A stretch of DNA of 64,000 nt, from contig CM040096.1 of the NCBI GenBank assembly GCA_022496805.1, positions 14,695,501-14,759,500 of the forward strand, written 5' to 3'. The first letter of the stretch is position 1; each line of letters begins with the position of its first letter. Below, piece by piece: positions 49,916-61,900 of this stretch. The notes below the pieces were generated by a model. That model was not told the origin of the DNA and ran no database searches. It saw nothing but the letters and a program-made list of their open reading frames with translations. A program made the translations under genes and the position numbers. This DNA is from Pohlia nutans (taxonomy: Eukaryota; Streptophyta; Bryopsida; Bryales; Mniaceae).

Positions 49916-52900
49916 ATGCAACAGATTTCGTCAAAGCAACTGAAATGCTATGGGAGGCGAAACCGTGCAAAGCCCGAGACCACGACCTCCAGCCTCGAAT
50001 CCGGTCCTCCTGCGGTCGGGGATGTGAGGGGAGGGTCGACGGTGTGGGAAGAGGTTCAGGCGCCCGCTGCAGCGAGCGTCCGGGCGGCGGAGGTCGCGGT
50101 CGCTTTGGCAGCGAAGCCGCAGCATGCAGGCAGGGGAAGACCTAGGAAGGTGGTTGGCGGTCCGAAGCAGGGGACGGCAAAATCGGCCAGCGATGTGGGC
50201 AAGCAGAATGTGCCGACGACGAGAAGCTCGGCTGGCAGGCTGGTGGCGCCCGAAGCTCGGGAGGTGGCGAGGGATTCGACCCCCGTAGAGGAGTCGGTTT
50301 CGGAGGAGTCGTCCTTGAAGACGACGGTGGTGGTGCCGCAGCCCCAGCCCCAGCCCCAGGCGCAGGCGCAGGCGCAGGCCCAGGTCCAGGAGAGAGCGCC
50401 GGTGAGAGTTCGGATCGTGGGTCCGTTCAGCAATGGGGGCTCGAAGCATGGCAGGAACAAGAGCCTGGGTTCCGGTTCTCCCGGTTCGGGGAAGACTCGG
50501 GGGCAAATTGCGAGACAGGAAGCCCGACGAGCTGCGAACGAGGAGACACAGGGCGATGCAGCACAGTGGAGTCGGGAAAAGCAGAGCCAGGGGCAGGCCG
50601 ATGGTGAAGGAAATGGGGAGTGGCAGGCGAATTACGAAAGGGGAGTGGAAGGAAATGCGAGTGGCGAGAGGAAGGATGGCGGAGAGCAGGTGGTTTTAGG
50701 GAAGGGGGACGAAGGGCAAGGCGTTTCCGAGAGTGGAGCGATTGGAATGCATGAGCGCGAGAGGAAAGAGCAGGCGGTGGAGAGGACGGATGCAGGAAAG
50801 CCGGCGGTACTACGGCAGGGGGACGAAGGGCAAGGCGTTTCCGAGAGGAGAGCGGGTGGAACGCACGAGCGCGAGAGGAAAGAGCAGGTGGTGGAGAGGA
50901 GGGCCGAGGGGCGAGGTGCCAGTGATAGCATGGCGGGTGGAGGGTCGCAGCGAGAGGGGAAGGACGCAGTGGAGCAGACGATGGAAGCAAGGGAGGAGGG
51001 GGTGGGTGGAAAGTCCCGTGGCGAGAGGAAAGATGCAGCAGAGCAGTCGGGGATGGGAAGGAGGGACGGGGGGCAATCCGTTGCGGAGAAGAGAGTCGGT
51101 GGGAAGTCCCTTCGCGAGAGGAGGGACGCAGGGAATTCAGGTCGAGACAGAGAAGGCAGTGGTGGTGCAGGGAATGCGCAGGGTACGTTGGCATCTCGTC
51201 GGCGGCTTCTGGCGTTGCAGAAACGGCAACGCGAAGAGGTGGTGCTGGCTCAAGCGGACGACGTTGTTCTGAAGCAAGAGGTGTGATGAGGTCCCCGTTT
51301 GATTGTGTCGACACTTGTGCGCACGGTCGAATGTGGATGGTAGGGTTGTGGTTAAAATGTGTTGCACGTGGTGGGAACCGTCCGGTACGAGGATTGATGA
51401 TTTTCAACACAGTACGGATGCTCGTTTAGTGGGACATCCAGTGAGGGCATGTGGTCTGGTTTGTGCGGAGCTCCGTAGACGATGGTGTCGGTGAGGATGA
51501 GTGGTTCGTGTTGGTGGGTTTTGACTTGCTGTGAACGGTGGTGGTCGATGAGGGGAGGTCCCTGAGGTCATGGTTGAGGTTTGTCGGAGTGGATAGAGGT
51601 TGTCGAGGCAGAAGCGCGTTGGAGTGAGAGGAATGGGCGTGGTGTTAGAGTGGCAGCAGGCGTGTGAGGGATGTGAAGTGTGGAATTCCGGACGTGGTGA
51701 TTGTGGGGTTAGGGTGAATGGCTGACGGGGTGCGATGTGGTGCGTTGATGTTTGTGCAGTACTTGGAAGCGAACAAAGACAAGAAGGGGCTGGCGAAGAG
51801 CAAGGAGGCAGCGCGAGCGAAGACTCACTGGGATTTTGTGATCGAGGAGATGACGTGGCTGGCCAAGGTGAGCAAGGGTGCACGTTGGCTTGGTTGGTGG
51901 ATGTTTACGAGGGTGTGTTTGCTGTGGGAGGAGTGTGGGCGATGGGTGGGATGGCGGGTTGGTTGAGTTGGATGTGGTGAGTGGTGGTGTTGGAATGGTT
52001 GGTGGTGTGAGGCGTTCCAAGACGACGGTGTTGCACGTGGTTTGGAGATGCAGCAGGTGCGTGAGTTTTGGAGTCGAGTTGGTGAGTGAGAGACGTGGTT
52101 GGTGTGATGGCAGGATTTCGAGAGGGAGCGAAAATGGAAGTTGAGTCAGGCGAAGAAGGTGGCGCTTCGTGTGAACAGGAGTAAGCTGGACGTGGTGGCA
52201 AGGGAGAATCGGCGATTGAAGGTGGGGGGAATTGAATTGTTTGAACGGTTCGAGGGATCGATGAATGTGCGGTGTTTGGGAGGGTTTCATGTGATGCAAG
52301 CGCGTGTGACGTGAGATGTGGGAGGAATTTGAAAGCATTGGAATGGTGGTTGTTGATCAGGAAGAGGAGCAGCGGATGCGGAGAGTGGCTAGCAACATCG
52401 CGAAAGACGTGAAGAAGTTCTGGCTGAAAGTGGACAAGCTGGTAACGTAACCGTAGTGTAGCAGCTGGGTGGTGATATTGAGGCATGGGGTCAGATTGTT
52501 TGGGTTTCGAGGGTGGACTGAGAAGTGGCTGCATGGTGTCCCGAGTTCCTTGCGCGGACGAGTGGGGCGGTCGATGTTTTGCACGTGGTGGTTTGTGATG
52601 AGTGGGTAGAGTGTGAAACTTGGTGATGGGTGGAGGATATGGCATTTGTGTTGGGGGACGGAAACGGTGGTGGAAGTATAGGACGGCGTGTACGTAGTCT
52701 CCGGTCGCGGAGAGGCAGAGTTGAGGTTGATGAAGGAGAGTATTTTAAGCAGGGAGTGAGGGACAGCGTGGAGGTGGATTGATGGATTGGTTTTGACTTT
52801 GACAGGTGTCTTACAAGCAGCAATTGCTGGTGGAGGAGAGGAAGAAGAAGGCGCTGGACAAGCACCTGGACTTCTTGCTGGGTCAAACAGAGAGGTAAGA

Positions 52901-55900
52901 GTGGTACGGGTGTGGGTGTCACGTTTGATGTCGGTTATGTTGGAGTTTGATGGGCGGGCTTCCGAAGATTGTGTTGGTGAGGTCGTTTTCGAACGTGCGA
53001 CGGAGGGCGGGGCGACATGGGGAATTGTTTTGGCAGTCGCAGGGAGGGTGAGGGATATGAGGGTGATTGACGGACCGCATTTGGATTGTGAGGTGTGAAT
53101 GGCGAGGCAGCGGTGGGAGTGGTGATGCACCGTAAGTGAGTGGACGGGGGTGTTTGGCATTTGCAGCAACTGTGTGGACAGGGCGTGGCGGGACTGACGG
53201 GAGGTGATGTTGTGGTGGACCGATTTGCGCAGGTATTCGACGATGTTGGCCGAAAATCTGGCGGACACGACGAGCGGTCAGGAGCCGGAAAGCATTGTGC
53301 TGTTGCCTGCGGTGCCGACAAAGGATGGTTTGAATGGCGGTGGCGATGGAGGAGTGGCGTCAGCGGCGTCGGAATCAGTGGAGGGTGGGTGGGGCGATGA
53401 TTTGGAAGGGGCCGTTGGGATGGTGATGGAGGGCGGCGTGGATGTGGATTTTATGGTGGACGACGGAGAGGAACAAGTAAGGAATGGGGTTGTTATGTGG
53501 GGTTTTGTGATGGTTGGATCGAAGAGGTAGGTAGGTGGTGAGAGCGATGAGGTGGGCGTGGGAGTGTTTGCAAGGCAGGCGAGTTTTGGTGGCTACGTAG
53601 GAAGCGTGGATGGATGAATGGGTGGTGGTTGCGGGAGTGGGCAACGTTGTGGTCCCTAGTGAGTGTGGTTCTTACGGTCCGTGACGTTGGCATTTGTCAG
53701 GAGGATGACGAAGCGACGTTGGAAGCGGATGAAGCGTTGATAACGGAAGACGAAAGGAAAGAGGAGCTGAGTGCATTGCAAAGGGAGAGTGAGCTCCCAC
53801 TGGAAGATCTTCTGAATGCGTACAAACTGATGAGAGGTTGGTGTTGATGGAGGGTTGTGGCATTGTGGCGTGGTGGGATGTGTTGAGTCGTTGTCTGGAG
53901 TGGCAGAACGTGAAGTTGTGGAAGGTAGTGTCGTTGAGAGCAGGTTAGGTGTGTATTGGGTGGGGGTTTGGAATAGGAGGTTGCTGGAAAGCACGACGTG
54001 GGAAATTGGCGGGGTGGGCGTGGTGGTAGGGCGAAAGCGTGAGTTGGTTGGAGAGGTGGTGCATGGATGTGAGGAGGATGTGGTGGAGGGATTGATTTTG
54101 AGGTTTGGGGTGGAGTGCGACGGGATAGGTTATGGGGCGATGTGAGGGGAGGGGAGCGTCGGGTTTGGATCTCACTCGCACCTTGGTTTGGAGACTGAGT
54201 GAGCGGTGAATTGTGGTTTTCAGGGGATTCTGGCAGCCAGAGTGAGGAGGAGGAGGATGAGGAGGAGGAAGAAGGCGACGAGGATGATGGTAGCGGTGAA
54301 GGGGAAGAGGCATCGGAGGGCGGCGGCGGTGCAGTCGGTGCGGAAGTGACGGTCGGCGATGAGTCGAAGAAGGATCCCGTGTCGAGATCAGAAGGGGCTG
54401 GCGCTGTTCCGTCCGACGGAGGAGCTGTTGGAGAGGCGGATTCAGCGGAGGGGCGTTTGGGATTGGGCAGTGGCGGACATGCGGCGGTGGATGATGCGGA
54501 CTACGTTCCTGCCCCGTTAGCAGACGGGGGCGACGAGGTAAAGCAGTCGTGGCATGGGGTTGTGGCGTGTGCTTTGTTGCGAGTGAAGCAGCATGTGTAT
54601 TGGTGAAGGATGTGCGGTGCAGTGAGGTGTGGGTAGAAATGGGCGTGGAGTGGTGTGGTTTTATCGGGGGTGAGTAGTGGTGGTTGTTGTCGAGAGAGAC
54701 GGAGGCGTGCATTGTGTTGTCGGGGTGGTGGTGAATGTGTGGGTAGGCGTTGGAGGCTATCCGCGTTGACATTTGTAGGTTTGTTGGTTCCGTCGAAGTA
54801 CATTTGGTCGGGAGCGTGCAGCTGTGGTAGGGGTGGTGGAGTTTGGTGTGAAGATGGAATTGCGATGTGATGGCATGGTTTGTTGTTGGCACAGGACGAC
54901 GATGAGGGAACGTTGGAGGAAGAGGAACGAATGGCGGAGGAAGAGGGGGACGGAAACGCAAACGAGGTGAGTGATGTTTGTGGGTCGCGTGGAAGGCCGG
55001 GTTTGTGTGGGTGGATTGGGGGAGGGGATTCGTCTGGCAGTGGAGTGTCACGTAGCGTCAAAAAGTGCGCGGGCATTGGTGGCAGGAGAGAAACTTGGTG
55101 GATGGATGAGGCACGGCGTAGAGGGGTGTTGAGGTGTGATTTGGAAAACGATGAGTATGGGATTGTGATTGATGGTTTGGTGGTGGTGGTGGGTGTAGAT
55201 CGACCTGTTGAGGGTGGAGAGCTCGATGCCGTTGGAAGATCTTTTGGCGAAGTACAGATCTGTAAGTGATGGTGAACGGGGACACACAGCTGTGGCATGT
55301 GTAGTTGATGTGGAGTGATTGTCGTGGGACGGAAAGGTGGGAGGAAGGATTGGCGAGGTCACGAGAGAGGGGTTGCGTGTGTGGGACCGAGGTGCATTGG
55401 TAGTGGTGTTTGCGGTGGAAATGGCATGTTGATGTCGGTGGAGGGGCGCGTGTCTCATGTGGTTGAGGAGTATTTTTGTTTGTATGAGGTGGGGAGGAGA
55501 GCGTGGCACGGATTGAGGGGAGAGTCCCGTTTTGTGCCGACGATGTAGGAGTGAGATTTTGGTGGGTGGCGATGTTGAATGGCAGTGGGTGGTTGGCATT
55601 CCTGATGGGTGGTTTGAACACTGTGTGATGAGACAGGACATGCAGGATGGGTTGGGAGATAGCCAGGAGATTTGGGAGGATCGGCGGGATCGGACTAGTG
55701 AAGCTGGCACGAGTGGGAGTGGCAGCGAGGAAGATTCGGAAGCGGATTCGGAAGCGGATTCACAAGCTGAGTACATTTCGGAGGTTCGAGGGAGGATGGG
55801 GGAACCGAGCACGAGTGGGCGGGAGCACGGAGGCGCGTTGGCGGGTGGAATGAATGGTGCGCGGGTGATAGAGGCGGTAGAGGTGAAGCAAGAGATGGTG

Positions 55901-58900
55901 GAGGCAAAGTCGGCGAGAAAGGACGTGGGAGCGGGTGGGAAGGTGTGGGCTCTGAACGATAGCGAGCATGTATTTGAGACGGTTGTATAGCGCGTGGGTA
56001 GCGTTTGTGGGGCGTGAGAGGAGTGCGGAGTTTGCAGTGTTGTGTAGGTTGGGTGGTTTGTGAGCGTGAAATGGAGGCTGCAGCGTTGGTTGCGGCTTTT
56101 GATGTCGTGTGGGTGCGTGGTGGTGTGGGATGATATGGCAGATGGAGGTACATGGAAGGGTGTTGTATTCTTCGGAGCATTATTCGAGGAGGAACGGGTT
56201 ATCGGAAGCAGGGTGTTCGAAAGATGCGGTGTCAACGACAGGATTGTTGCTGGGAGGGGGCGATGAGGTGGATGCAGCGACGGCGGCAGCTGTGGCAAAG
56301 GTGAGTGAGGCTGCGAGACGGCGAGGCGATCGTATGATGATGAGACATTCCAAGGAAGTGAGCGGGAGGGGGACGGAAGGCGGGGCTGTTGTGAAAACGG
56401 GAGAAGCAGGGGAGAGTGAAGCACGGGATGAGGAGCTGTGCCCAGGTACCACATCTGTGGCAGTCGGCGAGCATGCGGACGTGGGCGGCGCGCTGAGTAT
56501 AGGTGTGTCAGAGGCAGGCAGGGTGGATGGCGCGGTAGCCAACGGAGCTGTGGCAGGTGCGGCGGAGAGTGTGGCAGACGATGGCGGGTTGCGGGGGCGG
56601 GACGATGCCATGAAGGGCGTTGCAGAAAGTGGCGGCGAGGTCGTTCCGGTGGATGGCAGCAGAGATGGGAGTGCGGGTGCTGCGAAGGATGATGGTGGCG
56701 GCGAAGCAGAGAAGGTGGATGTGGGGGAGGAGAAGAAGAGCGAAGACAGGCTGGCGGATTTCGCGGCAGCTGCCCAATCCGCACAACCCACTGGGTACAC
56801 GTTCTCGACGACGAAAGTGAAGACAAAGCTGCCGTTTCTGTTGAAGCACTCGCTGCGGGAGTACCAGCACATCGGGCTGGATTGGCTGGTGACGATGTAC
56901 GAGAAGCGGCTGAACGGGATTCTGGCGGACGAGATGGGTCTGGGGAAGACGATCATGACGATAGCTTTGTTGGCTCACCTGGCTTGCGAGAAGGGCATAT
57001 GGGGGCCGCATCTGATCGTGGTACCGACGAGCGTGATGTTGAACTGGGAGACGGAGTTCATGAAGTGGTGCCCGGCATTCAAGATACTGACGTACTTCGG
57101 GAGTGCGAAGGAACGGAAATTGAAGCGGCAGGGATGGTCTCGAGGCAACTCGTTCCACGTGTGCATCACGACGTACCGGTTGGTGATACAGGATGCGAAA
57201 GCATTCAAGCGGAAGAAGTGGAAGTACTTGATACTGGACGAAGCGCATCTGATAAAGAATTGGAAGTCGCAGAGATGGCAGACGCTGCTGAACTTCAATT
57301 CGAAGCGGCGGATTCTTCTGACGGGGACTCCGCTGCAGAACGATCTGATGGAGCTGTGGTCTTTGATGCATTTTCTGATGCCTCACGTGTTCCAATCGCA
57401 CCAGGAGTTTCGCGACTGGTTCTCGAATCCGATAACGGGGATGGTGGAGGGCCAGGACCAGGTAACGGTTGTGGGTTGTGGGACGATGGTGGAGGTGCGG
57501 AGGGTGAGGGGTTGATGGTTGGGGGCATTGTAGAGTGGACAGTGGGATCGTTGTTTGTGGATGCGGTTTGGTTGTTGGTGGGATGCGAGTACTAAGAGTG
57601 GGACGTGGGTGGTTGGTGGTCAGGTGAACAAGGAGCTGGTGGATCGGTTGCACAACGTGCTGCGTCCTTTTCTGTTGCGGCGTTTGAAGAAGGACGTGGA
57701 GAAGCAGCTGCCGGGGAAGTTTGAGCATGTGATACGGTGCCGTCTTTCGAAGCGACAGCGGAACCTGTACGAGGATTTCATGGCGAGCTCGGACACACAG
57801 GCGACTCTGTCTTCGGGCAATTTTCTGGGGCTGATCAACGTGCTGATGCAGCTGCGGAAGGTGTGCAATCATCCGGACTTGTTCGAAGGGCGTCCGATCG
57901 TTTCGTCGTTCGACATGCCGGGCATGGAGGTACATCTGAGCTCGGCGGCGTGCTCGGCGATGCGGAGGGGCCCGATGGAAGGGGTGGACGCGGGCATGCT
58001 GAACCTGCAGTTCGGGGGGCTGGACGGAACGATGAGCAAGTGGGAGGCGGAGGAGGTGGGTCGGATGAAGACGCCGGGTCCGTTGATCGTGGAACTGGCG
58101 AGCACGGGCGGAGACAGTTGGAAGCAGCAGCAGGAGTCGAAGGTGAAGGCGAGCCGGGAGGTGCGCAGCGTGATGGAGGAGATCGGTTGGGCGCTGCGGG
58201 AGGAGAGCGATAGGCGGAGGAAGGAGAGGGTGGTGGCGTTGTGGGCGGTGAACGAGTTGCGTTGCGGGCAGCGGCCGGTGTACGGAGCGGACGTTTTGAA
58301 GAGGGTGGAGGTGCGGCATCCCGTGGACGAGGTGCACAGGGCGGAGGCGAATCCGCGGCAGTACTTGGAGTTTTCGAGCGTGTTGTCGGAGATGGTGCAG
58401 CTACCGATGACGCGGTGCGAGCGCGTGATGGACTTGGTGACGGCGTTCATGTTTGCGATTCCGGCGGCTCGGGCTCCGGTGCCGGTGGCTTGGTGCAGCC
58501 GTGCGATCGGTGGGGGGCCGGTGCTGAGTCGGTCGGTGTCGGAGGAGGTGCTGCAGGAAGCGAGCAGCATGCTGGTAGCTTTGAGGCCCGTGGTGGTGAG
58601 ACGGCAGCTGTTTTTCCCGGACCGGAGGCTGCTGCAGTTTGACTGCGGGAAGCTGCAGGAGCTGGCAGTGTTGCTGCGGAGGCTGAAGTCGGAGGGGCAC
58701 AGGGCGCTGATTTTCACGCAGATGACGAAAATGCTGGACGTGCTGGAGTCTTTCATCAACCTGTACGGGTACACGTACATGCGGCTGGACGGATCGACGA
58801 AGCCGGAGCAGCGGCAGATTCTGATGCAGCGGTTCAACACGAATCCGAAGATATTTCTGTTCATACTGTCGACACGGAGCGGAGGCGTGGGAATCAACCT

Positions 58901-61900
58901 GGTGGGTGCGGACACGGTGATCTTCTACGACAGCGATTGGAATCCGGCGATGGACTTGCAAGCTCAGGACAGGTGCCACCGGATCGGGCAGACTCGAGAG
59001 GTTCACATCTACCGGCTGATCAGCGAGAGCACGATCGAGGAGAACATTCTGAAGAAGGCGAATCAGAAACGGATCCTGGACGATTTGGTGATTCAGAGCG
59101 GGAGTTACAACACGGAGTTTTTCAAGAAGTTGGACCCGATGGAGCTGTTTTCGGGGTTGAAGGGGGTGAAGGTGGGCGAGAAGAGGTCGGCAGCGAATGC
59201 GTCGGCAGGAGCAGGTTCCGGCGCGGGGACTCCGGACGCATCGTCTTTGAAGGCGTTCGAAGGGAAGGAGCTGTCGAGTGCGGAGGTGGAAGCTGCACTG
59301 AAGAATGCGGAAGACGAGGCAGACTACATGGCGATGAAACGAGTGGAGCAGGAAGAAGCCGCGGAGAACCAGGAGTTCACGGAAGAGCTGGTGGCGGGCA
59401 ATCTGGACGACGAAGACCTGGCAGACGAGTTGGACGAGCAGGGGAGGAGCGGAAGAGGGGCGGGCGAGGTCGGGGTGGTGGGTGGCGGTGCAGGGGGAGA
59501 GAGGGGCGCGGAGGAAAGCGGGGCCGTGGTGGTGGCAGAGTCTTCCATGTTGGGGGTCGGGGAGTCTTCCATGTTGGCGACGGATGCGGACGAAGAGATG
59601 GACATGTTAGCCGACGTGCGGCAGATGGCAGCTGCGGCGGCGGCATCGGGACGGGGGAGCGGGTCGTTCGAAGACCAGTTGCGTCCAGTGGAGCGGTATG
59701 CGATGAGGTTTCTGGAAGTGTGGGATCCGCGAGTGGACAACATGGCCGTGGTAGCACAGGTACTGTGGGGATCATGTTTATGGACGTTTCTGGAGTTCAT
59801 CCAAGTCCCCCTCCCGGGCTCACAGGAATGAGATCGTTTGTCGTTGAAGTTTGATTGGTGTCGTGGTGCTTGGACGAAGAAGGTGTGTTGCGATGGTTGG
59901 CAGCGTTGAGAGTGGGGTGTGTGCAAGTGCAAGGGTTGGTTTTGGGGTCGTCCGTGGCGTGGTAGGCGGTTGATGGATGGGCAGTCCGTGTTGTTTGTGT
60001 TTGGGTGGTGGGTAGCTTCGTGGGTGGTTGTGGTGGATGGCAGCGTTGTGATGGTGGGGTGCGTGGAGTGAGTGGGTCGTAAGTGTACATCGGGGTTGCA
60101 GGAGTCGATGGTGAGCACGTGGGTTTGGCTGTGAGGAGGATGAGGTGTCGGAGCGGTGGCATCGTAAGAGCGTGAGCGGAGATGGTTGTGCGTGGAGTGG
60201 TTGTGTTGGGGGAGTGTACGTTGGGATGTTTGGATTTCGTCCGGGCGGGATGGGATGGAGTTGGTGTGGGTGTTGGTCTGGGATGGCGTTTGCCTGGGCT
60301 TGATGAGGTGTTGGTTAAGAGAGGGGACCGTGAGGTGGAGAGCGTTGTGGTGGCAGTTTTGTGAGCGGGTGTGTGCGTGTGTTGAACGCAGGTGGCATTT
60401 GAGGAGAAGGAATGGGAGCTGGATCAACTGGAGAAGCTGAAAGAGGAGCAGGAAGCGGAGATCGACGAGGATAACGAACCTTTGTATTACGAGAGTACGT
60501 GATGACCATAGTCGTGTATGTTGAGTTTGTGTTTGACGAATTGTGGATGCGGAGCCAGTGGATGTGGGTTGTTGAACGCAGCAGTTTGCTGGCTGCGTGC
60601 GATTTGGCTTTTGGAATCTTTGTGGGTTGGCAACAGGAGAGGAATTGGGTAGAGTTTGTGGATTTTGTTTCCGATAAGCTGTGTGTGGTGGATGGGTGGG
60701 GAGATGGTGATGTGCATGCGCATTACGGGAGTTGTGTGTTGTTGGGGTGTGGAAACGGTGGTGGTTGTGATAGTGAGTATTCGGAGGCGTGGCAGTTGTG
60801 GAGCGATGCACGAGGAGGTGCGGATGAAATGACGTAGTGTGGTGAATGTATTGCAGCTTGGGACACGGCATTAGCGGACGAGGCTTATCGGCAGCAAGTA
60901 GACATTCTTGCTCAGCAGCAGGTCCGCACGCGAGCTTTTGAGTGGGACGTGAAGAGTTTAGTTTGGAGTTTGGTTTGGTTTGGTGTTGTTTATGAGTTTT
61001 GGGGGTTTGTTTTGTTTGCGTGTTTTTGGAAGGTCGACAGGGGACCGTGGGATGGGATGGGTGGTATTGTTAGAAGTGGTGGTGATGCGTCGAGTATCGG
61101 AGAGGCGAGTTTGAAATTTAGGGATGCGGCGGGTGATGGAGATGTTTGAGTGGTGGACGGATGGTATTGTGTGATGTTTGTGAGTGGTGGTTGGAGAGTG
61201 GTGGGTTGCTAGTGGATTTGGCGCCGTGGTTCTGACGGAGTGGGTAATAAGCAGGAGCAAAAGCAGCTGGAATGGGAAGCAATGGAGGAAGAAATGCGCG
61301 ACGCGGACAGGTGAGGGTCCCGTTGGCCGACATTTGTGAAATTTGTGTGGTGTTTGATTGCATCGTTCCTGGGCAAGCGATGCGATTGGTAGATGATATG
61401 AGAAGCAGGGCGTACATGGAGGATAGGCTGAATGTCGAGCGCGCATATCTACGGTCGTGGTGGATTGTGGAGTACATAGTTCCGGCAGGTGAACGCGGAT
61501 TGGGGCGGTGGAGGTGGATGGTGGTTCCGATGGCTTGTTGGGAGCGGCGATGTGGGAGTCGTGTGGCAGGGATAGGTGGTTGGATTTTGCGTGGGTGGGC
61601 GGTGAAATGTTGGCAGGTAGTGGGTAGTGTGCGAAGGGGCCGTTATTGACGATGACGGGTGTTGTGTGTATGAGGAGCAGGGCTTTAGCGGCAGCTGCTG
61701 CGACGGTTCGGGGCGCAGAGAACTTCGGTCCGAAGCCTCGAGGAAGGAAGAAGTTGAAGAAGGCAAAGTTCAAATCTTTGACGGAAGGTTCGCTGATGTC
61801 GGATACGGAAGAGGAGAACGTGGGAGGGGAGTACGAGGTGGAGAGGGGCGGGGACCCTTCTTACAGGGACGTGCAGTCGGAGATGATGGGTCTACCGCAT

